Of a stretch of 64,000 bases of DNA, positions 1-8,594 are shown piece by piece; positions within the stretch are counted from its first letter, which is position 1, and every line of letters begins with the position of its first letter. A program made the position numbers and the translations under genes. The notes beneath the pieces were generated by a model, which made no database searches, was not told where the DNA came from, and saw nothing but the letters and a program-made list of their open reading frames with translations. This DNA is from Winogradskyella wandonensis. Lineage in GTDB: Bacteria; Bacteroidota; Bacteroidia; Flavobacteriales; Flavobacteriaceae. The stretch covers positions 806,001-870,000 of the forward strand of contig NZ_SMGI01000002.1 in the NCBI RefSeq assembly GCF_004346845.1, given 5' to 3'.

Positions 1-581
1 GTGTTGAGGTCGTTACTAGAGTTTTTAAAGGAAATTTGGTTGATACTATAGGACTGGCCTGCAAGGCACTTAAAGTAGATCTAATCCTTTTAGAGCCGAG
101 AACAAACTCTATAAAAGAAGAAGTCTTTTTAGGTAAAACTTCTGGTAAGATTATAAAACAAACGCAAATACCAGCCTTAATTGTGCCAGAAGGTTATGCT
201 TATAAGCCAATTGTAAAAATACTTATGGCAGCAAAATCAGTGGCTTTAGAGAAAAGTGAAGCGTTACAGCCATTAAAGTCTATTAAAGAGCAGTTTAAAT
301 CAATTATAAATTTACTGCTTGTTAAAACACCATATTATAACGAAGGTGATTTTGAGGTTAATGAAGAACTTAAAGCGCTTATAACTAATGCTGAAAATGT
401 CGAAGCACCTACAACGTTCCAAGGTGTTTTAGAGCACTACAAAGACCACAATCCAGATTTACTTTGTGTCATAAGACGTAAGCGAGGATTTTTTAATAAG
501 CTGTGGGAAAAAAATACAATTCTTAAAAAAGATTTTCATAGCACAACAATGCCTGTATTGGTGTTAAGTGGTTTAAGATAA
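1..581 (+). CDS. Universal stress protein (UspA family), 5' end missing
   Basis: The reading frame is already open at base 3 and no convincing start lies inside the window, so the gene begins upstream. The visible part holds the end of one Usp domain (a GKTSGKII nucleotide-binding-type loop followed by IPALIVPEG) and then a second half ending TTMPVLVLSGLR, the usual last strand of a Usp fold. This fits the tandem two-domain Usp proteins common in Flavobacteriaceae. Usp proteins are cytoplasmic stress-response proteins, often ATP-binding. The TonB receptor gene converges on it, leaving only 7 bases and no hairpin terminator between them. Confidence 0.8.
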   Translation, partial: VEVVTRVFKGNLVDTIGLACKALKVDLILLEPRTNSIKEEVFLGKTSGKIIKQTQIPALIVPEGYAYKPIVKILMAAKSVALEKSEALQPLKSIKEQFKSIINLLLVKTPYYNEGDFEVNEELKALITNAENVEAPTTFQGVLEHYKDHNPDLLCVIRRKRGFFNKLWEKNTILKKDFHSTTMPVLVLSGLR

Positions 582-588
582 TTGTAGC

Positions 589-3093
589 CTAAAAGTAAAC
601 CCTCACAACAGCATTAGTCGTTAGCCCAAGAGAAAATCTCGAAAATTTGTCAACCACATCATTGTTGTTAATCCGATAATAATTGTTAATGGCGTTTTCT
701 CTATCGGAAATATTCCATACAGAAGCTCCAACCTCTGACCTTAAAGCGTTACTTATTTTAAATTTATATAAGGCGGAAGCATCTATTCTTAAATAGTCTA
801 GGAGCCTTTCATTATTAGCGATATCAAAATTTATGGCATCATCGACGATTTCGTTACCATCTAGCGGTACTGATGTTGGTTTTCCTACTCTATAATTAAC
901 GCCAGCAGAAATGTTCCAAGATTTGTTGCTGAATGTTGTACCTAGAGTAATTGAGTGGGTAATATCAAAATTACTTGGAAAAATTCTATCCTCAAGCGCT
1001 TCAAATGTATAGGTGTTATTGATGTAAGAGTAGCTTAGCCAACTATTAAAATTTCCGAATGATTTTCGGCATAAGAATTCCAATCCAAAGGCATCATAAT
1101 TGCCTTTTTCCTTTGCAAATTCGTATTTAGTGGTGAAGCTTTGGCTTTGTGTAGTTATACCATCTACCTTTTTAAAATAGCCAATAGCATCTAACAACCA
1201 GCCACTATTTTTATACGTTATTCCAAGAGAAACTTGTTTGCTCTGTAAGACAGGAATACTATCATTATCGGTTAATTGCCAACGTCTTTTTTCAACACCT
1301 AAAAAGTCGTTTTGAAAATTCACGATTTGCGACGTGCTTTGATGTTTAAATTCGCCTTGTGCTTCAATTTCAATGTTGTCTCCTAAGGATTGTCTGACGC
1401 TCAATCTTGGTTCGATAATTAGTTTTTGAAATTTGGATAAGTAATTTGCTCTTACGCCACCTCTTACAGAAAAATCATTACTTCTGTTTTTATACCACGC
1501 TTGGCCAAAAGCACTGTGCTCTCTTAGTATTTCTTCGTCGCGTCTTACAAAACGTGGCAAATCAATATCGTTTAAGTTTATAACTTCGGTTTCGGTAAAT
1601 TGATAACCAAGATTAAACTGCCATCGATTCCTTTTGTACATATTATTTAGCAGAATGCTTGATTCTGAAACGATATTTTCTTGTAATTGTAATTGATTAT
1701 TTAAAACGTCTGCATTAAGCGCCTCAAGTTTATATTCAGTGTTGTAAACATTAAGTGTTGTAGATAATCTTTTGTTCCACTGTCTTTGATAATTAAGACC
1801 AACTGCGAGACTATTTTGTGAAACGTTACTGCGTCTAGATTGAGGAGCGCCATTAATAGTTGCAGTTTCGTTAAACCCTAAATTGTTATTTATTACTATA
1901 AAATTTAGTCTAATTAAATCGTTGTCAGTAGGTTGATAAAGCCATCTAAGTGAAGCATCGTAAAAGTCGAACTCTTGATTAGAGTTTGTGACGTTTAGCA
2001 TATTACTTTCGGCCTCGGTGTCTTGCGTTACTCTATCAAAGTATACGTTATAGGTCGGTGTTCTTACGATATCGTCTAAAGATTTTCTAGATGCTACTTG
2101 AAGCGAAGATTTGTTTCCGATGGGAATATTAGAGAACAGTTCGGCATTTAAAAAATTAAGCCCTACAGTAGTACTGAATTTTGAATCGATTTGTTTGTTG
2201 GTCTGCATATGAATTGTACCAGAAACGCCATCTGTTAATGACACATCCGAGCCATTATTGATGACGCTCGCCGTTTGGGTCATAAGCGGATTGAAACTTG
2301 AAATTAAACCAAAAAAATGACCTGTTTGATACATTTTAATATCGTCCCATAGCATTAAATTTTGATCGTTAGAGCCGCCACGAATATTTATATTCGAAAC
2401 CGTTTCGTCCACACTTAAAATGCTCGGTAAAGCTTGTACCGTTTGCAAAACGTCTGACTCTATGAGTCCTGGTAAAAGACTAAATCTATTGTAATCTATC
2501 GATGTTGTCCAATCCTTCCGTTTATCGATACCTTTTACGATATACGTTTCAATAAGCACAGGAGCTATAAGCTCTTGCTGAATAAACATGGATATAGTAA
2601 AGCACTCCTTAAGATTAAAAAACTTTACTTGACGCTCAATGGTTTTAAAACCTAGATGTCTTATGGTTAAGAGTTCGTTTTTAGATTTAAGAGCTATTTC
2701 AAAATAGCCGTTTTCATCGGTAATGGCGTATGCATATTTGCTTTTTATTGTGGCTCCAGTAAGCGGTGTTTGTAATTCTGAATCTTTTATGTAACCACAA
2801 AGTTTTAAAGGCTTGGAAATGGAATAAACCATAGGACTAATTTGCTCGAAAACAAAACCTGTTTGATTTTCGAGATTCTTTATCTTGGCAGACAAACTTA
2901 ATGTTTCTGGAGGTGGTTTTATTTTTAAATTCTCTAATAGGCTAGTCTCGTAATTGAAGCTGATGGAGTGAATTTTAGAGATTTCGTCTAAAATCTTTGA
3001 AATGGAGACCTTCTGTTCTAAATTTTGTCCTTGTAGTTTGGATAAAAGACAGACAGACAGGCATATTAGTATATAATATTTAGTTTTCCCCAT
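589..3093 (-). CDS. TonB-dependent receptor with STN signalling domain
   Basis: 834 residues: a signal peptide (about 1-23), an STN (secretin/TonB N-terminal) domain at about 25-90, a carboxypeptidase-regulatory-like beta domain (GYIKDSELQTPLTGA...) at about 98-175, a plug domain with NINIRGGSNDQ at about 200-300, then a 22-strand-type outer-membrane barrel ending in the aromatic VYF. The STN domain is the part that FecA-type receptors use to pass a ligand signal to a FecR partner. Its start overlaps the end of fecR by 14 bases, so sigma factor, anti-sigma and receptor form one unit. No SusD partner is adjacent, so the ligand (siderophore, metal chelate, glycan or peptide) cannot be read from context. 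Confidence 0.92.
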   Translation of the reverse strand: MGKTKYYILICLSVCLLSKLQGQNLEQKVSISKILDEISKIHSISFNYETSLLENLKIKPPPETLSLSAKIKNLENQTGFVFEQISPMVYSISKPLKLCGYIKDSELQTPLTGATIKSKYAYAITDENGYFEIALKSKNELLTIRHLGFKTIERQVKFFNLKECFTISMFIQQELIAPVLIETYIVKGIDKRKDWTTSIDYNRFSLLPGLIESDVLQTVQALPSILSVDETVSNINIRGGSNDQNLMLWDDIKMYQTGHFFGLISSFNPLMTQTASVINNGSDVSLTDGVSGTIHMQTNKQIDSKFSTTVGLNFLNAELFSNIPIGNKSSLQVASRKSLDDIVRTPTYNVYFDRVTQDTEAESNMLNVTNSNQEFDFYDASLRWLYQPTDNDLIRLNFIVINNNLGFNETATINGAPQSRRSNVSQNSLAVGLNYQRQWNKRLSTTLNVYNTEYKLEALNADVLNNQLQLQENIVSESSILLNNMYKRNRWQFNLGYQFTETEVINLNDIDLPRFVRRDEEILREHSAFGQAWYKNRSNDFSVRGGVRANYLSKFQKLIIEPRLSVRQSLGDNIEIEAQGEFKHQSTSQIVNFQNDFLGVEKRRWQLTDNDSIPVLQSKQVSLGITYKNSGWLLDAIGYFKKVDGITTQSQSFTTKYEFAKEKGNYDAFGLEFLCRKSFGNFNSWLSYSYINNTYTFEALEDRIFPSNFDITHSITLGTTFSNKSWNISAGVNYRVGKPTSVPLDGNEIVDDAINFDIANNERLLDYLRIDASALYKFKISNALRSEVGASVWNISDRENAINNYYRINNNDVVDKFSRFSLGLTTNAVVRVYF

Positions 3094-3982
3094 TCTCTAT
3101 AATGACCATATTATTCGGTTCGATTATATAAGTCAAATTAAGAGGTTTTGAGATAGATTTTAGGGCATTTTCAAGATTATCATGTTCAAAAGCACCTGTA
3201 AATCGTAAACTTAGATTAGCTGGATATTGAATCTTGATATTATATTGCTTTTCTAGTTCTTTAACCACAGCATCGAAAGAGGCATTATCGAATACACTCA
3301 TATTTTTAAGCCAGTGCGGTTCTGTTATGGCAATATCCGATTTTACACCTTTTCCAGAAGACAACATAAACGCTGTTCCTGCTGGTAGTTTAATGCTGTT
3401 ATTGTTATAGCTTACCTGCACAAGACCTTCGTAACAAGCCACTTTAAATACGCTGTCTCGAGAAAAGACATTAAATTCTGTACCGAGCACACTTACGGTT
3501 CCAAATTCGGTGCGCACATCGAATCGTTTTCCTTTTTCTACATCAAAAAAGGCTTCTCCTTTTAAATCTAATGACCTAGTTTCTTGCCATTTAGATGTAT
3601 TGTATTTTAACTCGGATAGCTCATTAAGATTTACAGTTGAATTATCGGGTAAGACAATGACCTCATTTTGGGCCAACTCCGTATTAAATGTGTTGATATT
3701 GTCTCTATTAACCAGCGTAAATAAAGCAAAACCAACAACGAAAATTGCTGCTATTGCAGACACTGCTTTTGCCCAATTAATAGATTTGCCGCTTTTAGAA
3801 TCTAACTTTTTGTCTAATGCAGCAAAAGACTCAACTTTAGCATTAGTGTTCCCGCTAAAACGCTTAGATTCTTCAATAATTTCTTTATATAGGGCAGCAT
3901 CTTCCAACGCTGAAAAAGCTTCTGCTTCTTCGTTGGTAAGGTCATTAGTTAACCATTTTTTTACTAAGTATTCTTTATCCAT
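3080..3982 (-). CDS. FecR-family anti-sigma regulator
   Basis: 300 residues. A short cytoplasmic N-terminus (DLTNEEAEAFSAL) is followed by one membrane helix at about 70-90, a periplasmic FecR domain (LPDNSTVNLNELSELKYN, then GEAFFDVEKGKRFDVRTEFGTVSVLGTEFNV) and a C-terminal DUF4974-type domain (about 225-300). It is expected to sit in the inner membrane, hold or activate the adjacent ECF sigma factor, and read the STN domain of the receptor. It lies 55 bases downstream of the sigma gene and overlaps the receptor gene by 14 bases. Confidence 0.93.
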   Translation of the reverse strand: MDKEYLVKKWLTNDLTNEEAEAFSALEDAALYKEIIEESKRFSGNTNAKVESFAALDKKLDSKSGKSINWAKAVSAIAAIFVVGFALFTLVNRDNINTFNTELAQNEVIVLPDNSTVNLNELSELKYNTSKWQETRSLDLKGEAFFDVEKGKRFDVRTEFGTVSVLGTEFNVFSRDSVFKVACYEGLVQVSYNNNSIKLPAGTAFMLSSGKGVKSDIAITEPHWLKNMSVFDNASFDAVVKELEKQYNIKIQYPANLSLRFTGAFEHDNLENALKSISKPLNLTYIIEPNNMVIIENGEN

Positions 3983-4037
3983 AACGTGCTGTTATATAAC
4001 TAAAACAACTCAAGATGCTATTATCCCAAAATTATTT

Positions 4038-4556
4038 TCAATTTAATTCTTCAAGCTCATTTTTAAGTTTATTTAAAGCAGAGTAAATTCTGTGTTCCGC
4101 TACCTTTTTTGTAATTCCTAATAGTTCTGCCACCTCTTTTTGGGTCTTACCATCTACTTTATTTAGTAAAAAGGCAACGCGTTCATCTTCTTTTAGCCCA
4201 GCTAAAGCACGCTCAAAGCGCTTTAAAAATTCTTTTTTTCGTAATACAAATTCAGGTGACTCGTTAGTGTAGTCCTTTGGTTTTACGTTTTGGTACTTTA
4301 AAACCACCTTTTGATGCTTTACGGCATTTAACATCATATTATTAGCCGTTGTGTATAAATACGATTTCGCGGTCTCTGGTTTTATTTTAGAACAGTTTTC
4401 CCATAACTTGATAAAAGCCTCTTGGACCTTATCTGAGGGGTTTAATAAATCGCCATATTTATAAAAGAGAATATTACTTAAGGATTGCGCATACTTATCG
4501 TAAAGCTTTGAGAAGCGTACTTTATCACAAATATCCTTATGTAATGACTTTGACAA
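4038..4556 (-). CDS. ECF-type RNA polymerase sigma-70 factor
   Basis: 172 residues with region 2 (YGDLLNPSDKVQEAFIKLWENC, then TAKSYLYTTANNMMLNAVKHQ) and a region 4 helix-turn-helix (KTQKEVAELLGITKKVAEHRIYSAL). This is the FecI-like partner of the FecR protein and TonB receptor downstream, and probably drives their transcription. The only start that keeps region 2 complete is TTG at 4556; no in-frame ATG was found upstream. A TTG start may keep translation low. Confidence 0.92.
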   Translation of the reverse strand: MSKSLHKDICDKVRFSKLYDKYAQSLSNILFYKYGDLLNPSDKVQEAFIKLWENCSKIKPETAKSYLYTTANNMMLNAVKHQKVVLKYQNVKPKDYTNESPEFVLRKKEFLKRFERALAGLKEDERVAFLLNKVDGKTQKEVAELLGITKKVAEHRIYSALNKLKNELEELN

Positions 4557-4747
4557 AAATTATCGTATTGATGGATTACCAAGATAGAAAAAAATCTAAA
4601 TAGAAATTTGTTGGGAAGATTTAAGTTTTAGTTGTCTTAAGTATATAGAAGGCCATTTTCTGGTTATTAATTTGTAAAGTACTGAAACACTCAATGCAAC
4701 CTTTTTCTGTAAATAGAACAACAACATTTATTAAATCTATTTCATTA

Positions 4748-4942
4748 ATGAAACGAAAGGAGTTATTGCTTTGTGCGCAAAAGTTAAAGACTCTAGAAGC
4801 TATATTAGAAAAAGAGTATACAACAATAAACCTCTATAAATATCGCCAGGTAAATGACCGACTATATAATTTGAAAGCTATAATCTCTGATTTAGAAACA
4901 TTAGAATTAAAAATTTTAAAAAATTCTTGGGACAATCTATAA
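4748..4942 (+). CDS. Small helical hypothetical protein
   Basis: 64 residues if started at the ATG at 4748; the frame stays open upstream to 4694 but that extension has no protein-like character. The sequence is rich in K, L and E with heptad-like spacing (LLLCAQKLKTLEAIL, LKAIISDLETLELKILK), suggesting a helical hairpin or coiled coil. It lies between the divergent ECF sigma gene and the acidic lipoprotein gene, 74 bases before the latter. I do not recognise a family. It could be a real small protein or a chance ORF. Confidence 0.4.
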   Translation: MKRKELLLCAQKLKTLEAILEKEYTTINLYKYRQVNDRLYNLKAIISDLETLELKILKNSWDNL

Positions 4943-5016
4943 TTAAGTTGTTATAAGAATAAAGAAGGCTATTTAAAAGCCAATCAAAAAACGAACAGTA
5001 TATAAAATCACTAATT

Positions 5017-6804
5017 ATGAAAACATTAAAACCAATCTTACTATTAGTTCTAGGTGTTGTATTTACAATGACATCTTGTAGAACAGAAGACGACTTATCG
5101 ATTGATCCACCAGTCGAACAAACCATCGAAGCCAGTTCTATGGTTGCAAATCTAATGAGTAGAACAGCAACCAACGATGGCTCTAGCGATAATATCATAG
5201 ATAGCGCAAGTTGTTTAAGCGTGCAATTACCAGTTACAGTGACTGTAAACGGGATAGAGCTTGTTATAAATGACGACGATGGTTACGAGGATATAGAAGA
5301 CATCATTGATTTATTTGATGACGACGTGGATTCTGTAGTTGTTTCGTATCCTATAACAGTAATTCTTACAGATTATTCTACTGTCGTGGTTAATTCGGAT
5401 GCAGAATTAGAAGCTTTAGGAGAAAATTGTCTTGGTGAAAACGAAAACGATGATGATATAGAATGTATTGATTTTCAATACCCTATTACAGCTTCAGTTT
5501 TTAATGCAAACAACGATTTAATTGACACGATTGTTATCAATAACGATAACGAAATGTATGATTTTATAGATGATTTGGACGAGTTTGTAGCGGTTACTAT
5601 TAATTTCCCAATCACAGTAATTTTTGCTGACGGAAATACCCAAACCGTTAATAGTATTCAAGAATTAGAAAATGCTATAGAAACTGCAGATGATACTTGT
5701 GACGAGGATGATGATAATGATTTTGATGATGACGATTGTAACGATTGCACAACAAATGACCTTGAAACAGTTTTTGCAGATTGCGCAGAATGGACGGTTG
5801 ATAAACTAGAACGTAACGATAATGATTTAGAAGACAATTATGTGGGCTATACGTTTGAATTTAATAACGACGGAACCATTCTAGTAACTCAAGGCACCAA
5901 TACATTTAATGGTACGTGGAGCGCAATGGGCTCAGGAAATAACATTTCGGTTATGATTAATGTAACAGGCTTATCGGACTTTAATGATAACTGGAATTTA
6001 CACGAAATAGAACAAGAACCTGGAGAAGTAAAAGTTGACTTAAGATTGGGCGACGATAGACTTCGTTTTGAAAGTGATTGCACATCTGGAGGAACAACGG
6101 TAGATGATACAGCACTGGTAAATGCGTTAACCACTGGAGATTGGTATGTTACGTATTTCTTTGACGACACAGACGAAACCGCAGACTTTTCGGATTATGT
6201 TTTCAATTTTGCTTCTGATAATACAGCCACAGCAACAGACACAAACGGTTCTACTAATGGTATATGGTCAACAACATCTGGAGATGAGACTGTACTTGGA
6301 TTAAATTTAAATTTTGGCACAACAATTCCGCTTGACGAATTAGCAGATGATTGGGATGTGCTCGAAGTTACTAACGATATAATTAGACTAAAAGATATTA
6401 GTGGTGGCGACGGCTCTGAAGATTTTTTAACTTTTGAAAGAACACCTTTTAGTGGCGGAAACGGTAATGATAATCTCACTACCATTTTGTCTGACGGTCT
6501 TTGGGTTGTAGCATCCTACACAGAAGACACTGATGACCAAACGGCTAATTATTCAGGTTATCAATTAAATTTTGATTCAGGCGGAACAGTTTCAGCTTCA
6601 AATGGCACTAATACGAATAATGGTACCTGGTCTGTATTTAGTTCTGGGAATCAAATGGCTCTTAATTTTGGGACAGACATTCCGTTTAATGAGTTTAACG
6701 ATGACGATTGGGATGTAATTTCTGTATCGGACACACAAGTTGTAATTCAAGATGTAAGCGGCGGTGGCGGTGGCACAGACACGTTAACTCTTCAAAAAAT
6801 TTAA
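5017..6804 (+). CDS. Acidic repeat lipoprotein with three lipocalin-like repeats
   Basis: 595 residues. A lipoprotein signal ends at Cys21 (FTMTSC). The N-terminal half carries several short beta units around (L/Y/F)P(I/V)TV followed by an acidic loop and a VNS..EL segment, closing with Cys residues and a run rich in Asp. The C-terminal half holds three related 105-115-residue repeats with the pattern W..........DET..(F/Y)SGY.(F/L)NF..........NG.W....DWDV..(V/I)......DISGG.G...LTF, which resembles flavobacterial lipocalin-like domains. The next gene is a one-repeat relative. It is probably exposed on the cell surface or in the periplasm and may bind Ca2+ through its Asp-rich loops (inference). 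Function unknown. Confidence 0.8.
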   Translation: MKTLKPILLLVLGVVFTMTSCRTEDDLSIDPPVEQTIEASSMVANLMSRTATNDGSSDNIIDSASCLSVQLPVTVTVNGIELVINDDDGYEDIEDIIDLFDDDVDSVVVSYPITVILTDYSTVVVNSDAELEALGENCLGENENDDDIECIDFQYPITASVFNANNDLIDTIVINNDNEMYDFIDDLDEFVAVTINFPITVIFADGNTQTVNSIQELENAIETADDTCDEDDDNDFDDDDCNDCTTNDLETVFADCAEWTVDKLERNDNDLEDNYVGYTFEFNNDGTILVTQGTNTFNGTWSAMGSGNNISVMINVTGLSDFNDNWNLHEIEQEPGEVKVDLRLGDDRLRFESDCTSGGTTVDDTALVNALTTGDWYVTYFFDDTDETADFSDYVFNFASDNTATATDTNGSTNGIWSTTSGDETVLGLNLNFGTTIPLDELADDWDVLEVTNDIIRLKDISGGDGSEDFLTFERTPFSGGNGNDNLTTILSDGLWVVASYTEDTDDQTANYSGYQLNFDSGGTVSASNGTNTNNGTWSVFSSGNQMALNFGTDIPFNEFNDDDWDVISVSDTQVVIQDVSGGGGGTDTLTLQKI

Positions 6805-6837
6805 ATAAATAATTAAATTAATCTAAACACAAGTATT

Positions 6838-7320
6838 ATGAAAAAAGGATTTTATTATAGCGCAATAGTTATGTTAAGTCTAACCTTAATGTCAACACAA
6901 TGTTCTTCCGATGACGACGCAGGGCCATTTGATAACAGCCAAGAAATTGCTGAAATCGTAAGTACAGCGGAGTCAGGAACATGGAGAATAACAAATTTTA
7001 ATGACTCTGGACAAGATGAAACCTCGGATTTTAACGGCTACAATTTTAGTTTTAATTCTGATGGATCTTTAGTCGCTACCAACGGAACTAATACAGTATC
7101 AGGAACATGGTCTGTAACAGATGATAGTAATAGCAGTGACGATAGTAGCAGTAATGATGATATAGATTTTAATATTTTCTTTCCTGTACCAGAAACCAAT
7201 GATTTTGAAGATTTAAATGACGATTGGGATATCGTTTCAATATCAAATACTAGAATAGAGTTAATAGACGTCAGTGGCGGAAACGGAGGAACGGATTTAC
7301 TGACTTTCCAAAAAAACTAA
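6838..7320 (+). CDS. Single-repeat acidic lipoprotein, paralogue of the preceding gene
   Basis: 160 residues with a lipoprotein signal (Cys23 in MSTQCSSDDD) and one copy of the repeat found three times upstream: WRITNFNDSGQDETSDFNGYNFSF, GTWSV, DDWDIVSISNTRIELIDVSGG and DLLTFQK. A Ser/Asp tract interrupts the middle. It starts 33 bases after the end of the larger lipoprotein, so the two are probably co-transcribed, and a strong terminator follows. This looks like domain-unit duplication within one operon. Function unknown. Confidence 0.78.
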   Translation: MKKGFYYSAIVMLSLTLMSTQCSSDDDAGPFDNSQEIAEIVSTAESGTWRITNFNDSGQDETSDFNGYNFSFNSDGSLVATNGTNTVSGTWSVTDDSNSSDDSSSNDDIDFNIFFPVPETNDFEDLNDDWDIVSISNTRIELIDVSGGNGGTDLLTFQKN

Positions 7321-7387
7321 ACCAAAACAGAGAGACTATTTAATCAAATAGCTAAGTATAATTTTCCCCCAAGTGTTTGATTAAAGC

Positions 7388-7417
7388 AACCAGCCATTAA
7401 TAATGGCTGGTTTTGTT
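7388..7417 (+). terminator. Rho-independent terminator of the lipoprotein pair
   Basis: A perfect palindrome (AACCAGCCATTA / TAATGGCTGGTT around a central A) is followed by TTTTGTTTT, 67 bases after the stop of the second lipoprotein gene. Confidence 0.88.
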
Positions 7418-7465
7418 TTATGTTTATTTAGATAATTTATCTCAAAATATCTATTTAAAATTCTA

Positions 7466-7490
7466 TACATTTGCTTTGCTTATATGTTTG
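7466..7490 (+). promoter_or_regulatory. Probable promoter of tRNA-Ala
   Basis: Two matches to the Bacteroidota -7 element TAnnTTTG (TACATTTG at 7466 and TATGTTTG at 7483) stand 21-45 bases before the tRNA. The second is better placed for a start near the tRNA 5' end. No clear -33 TTTG is present at the right distance. Confidence 0.45.
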
Positions 7491-7510
7491 GTTTTTTATC
7501 AAACAAGTTA

Positions 7511-7584
7511 GGGGCATTAGCTCAGCTGGCTAGAGCGTTTGGCTGGCAGCCAAAAGGTCATCGGTTCGACTCCGATATGCTCCA
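7511..7584 (+). tRNA. tRNA-Ala (anticodon GGC)
   Basis: 74 bases fold as a full cloverleaf: acceptor GGGGCAT/ATGCTCC with one G-U pair, D arm GCTC...GAGC, anticodon stem TTTGG/CCAAA with loop CTGGCAG (anticodon GGC, reading GCC), and T arm ATCGG-TTCGACT-CCGAT. The discriminator is A and CCA is not encoded. Its 3' end is copied again 119 bases downstream. Confidence 0.96.
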
Positions 7585-7597
7585 CAGTATTTAAGAA

Positions 7598-7627
7598 GTC
7601 TTCAATTTTTGTTTGAAGGCTTTTTTT
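7598..7627 (+). terminator. Terminator of tRNA-Ala (first copy)
   Basis: Stem GTCTTCAA/TTGAAGGC (one G-U pair) with a 7-base loop, followed by seven T. The identical structure is repeated at about 7717-7747 as part of the duplicated segment. Confidence 0.88.
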
Positions 7628-7667
7628 GTTTTTGATATATAAAGTTTATTATCGGAGGAGAAGTTTA

Positions 7668-7687
7668 CCCTGAGCACGGTCGAAGGG
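7668..7687. repeat. REP-like palindrome, CCCTGAGC...GTCGAAGGG type
   Basis: A 20-base imperfect palindrome: CCCT/AGGG outer stem, inner GAGC/GTC around ACG, and an unpaired GA on the 3' side. The layout matches the two-stem, GA-bulge plan of the three paired palindromes elsewhere in the window, with a different inner sequence. Confidence 0.6.
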
Positions 7688-7754
7688 ACTCCGATATGCT
7701 CCACAGTATTTAAGAAGTCTTCAATTTTTGTTTGAAGGCTTTTTTTTGTTTTTT

Positions 7755-8594
7755 TTAAACAAGAAAATCTAAAGTAGATTTGATAACTTCTTCAAATTCA
7801 CTAGAAATATAGTCATGTGGCCATGGGTGGCTAATGTTAAAAACATGGTCAGCATTTTTAATTATTTCTAGTTGACTTTTTGGGTTCCAATTATTGATGC
7901 TTTCAGCTTCTTTTATAGAAATTGATGTGTCAGAGTTACCATGGATGATTAGCTGAGGTATTTTTATTTTTTGGCATGCTTTTTTAATATCCAAACGTTC
8001 TTTATTCTGAATGTAATCTTCGTAGAATTGATAATAATGCGGCATTTGCTGCTTTGTCCGACCGTTAGTTACATATTTTACACCATCTTTTTTCCATTGG
8101 TCTAAGTTACCAACGGTAGCGGTGCGTTTTCCAAAATCGCAAACGCTAGCCAATGTCACTAGTTTTTTAATTCTGTTATCCTCGGCAGCTTTTAAGATTG
8201 CAATTCCGCCACCGCGACTGTGACCAATGAGGTAGATTCTCGAAGTATCAACAAATGAATTATCCTTAAAATGTGTAATCGCCCAATCAATTACATCACC
8301 TAAGTCATTAAGTTCTTTAGAGTAATTATTATTCCCAAAAGCTTCTAAATCTGGGAAATCTATGGGTTGCTCAACCGTTCCTCCATTATGCGAAAAATTG
8401 AATTTTATAAAACAGAAACCATTTTTAGCTATACGTTTAGCCATAATATCCCATGCACCCCAATCTTTATAGCCCTTATAGCCATGACAAAATATTACTA
8501 TAGGACTAATTTTTAATCCTTCTTTACAATAAATATCAATAAGAATGGGTTTATTCTTTTCTCTTTTTAAAACTATATTTTTTTCAATGGTCAT
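7755..8594 (-). CDS. Alpha/beta hydrolase
   Basis: 279 residues with an oxyanion-region HGYKGYKDWG, the nucleophile elbow GHSRGGG (Ser near 125), the late acidic segment IHGNSDTSI and a catalytic-type His in NADHVFNISH. It has no signal peptide, so it is probably cytoplasmic. It resembles the dienelactone-hydrolase/peptidase-like group, but the substrate cannot be told. Its ATG shares one base with the TAA of the addB-like gene upstream (TAATG), which suggests translational coupling. Confidence 0.85.
   Translation of the reverse strand: MTIEKNIVLKREKNKPILIDIYCKEGLKISPIVIFCHGYKGYKDWGAWDIMAKRIAKNGFCFIKFNFSHNGGTVEQPIDFPDLEAFGNNNYSKELNDLGDVIDWAITHFKDNSFVDTSRIYLIGHSRGGGIAILKAAEDNRIKKLVTLASVCDFGKRTATVGNLDQWKKDGVKYVTNGRTKQQMPHYYQFYEDYIQNKERLDIKKACQKIKIPQLIIHGNSDTSISIKEAESINNWNPKSQLEIIKNADHVFNISHPWPHDYISSEFEEVIKSTLDFLV

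Larger units (their letters stand above)
7568..7746 (+). repeat. Tandem duplication of tRNA 3' end plus terminator (119-bp period)
   Basis: Bases 7568-7627 and 7687-7746 are identical over 60 positions. Each copy has the 3' half of the T arm and acceptor stem of tRNA-Ala, then the same terminator. The second copy has no 5' tRNA part, so it is a tRNA fragment and not a second tRNA. The spacer ends with a REP-like palindrome whose last base is the first base of the second copy. Integrase-like ORFs are absent. Confidence 0.93.

Noticed and set aside
3510-4046. Plus-strand ORF of 178 codons opposite fecR
   Set aside because: fecR is well supported by FecR and DUF4974 motifs; the antisense frame is a shadow.
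4878-5198. Minus-strand ORF of 106 codons over the lipoprotein start
   Set aside because: It overlaps the signal peptide of a clear lipoprotein on the other strand and shows no recognisable features.
7687-7746. Second tRNA gene
   Set aside because: Only the 3' half of the T arm and the acceptor strand are present; no D arm or anticodon arm upstream of it.
7568-7746. Insertion sequence or integrated phage at the tRNA
   Set aside because: There is no integrase or transposase ORF within the duplicated unit or within the neighbouring genes; only the repeat remains.
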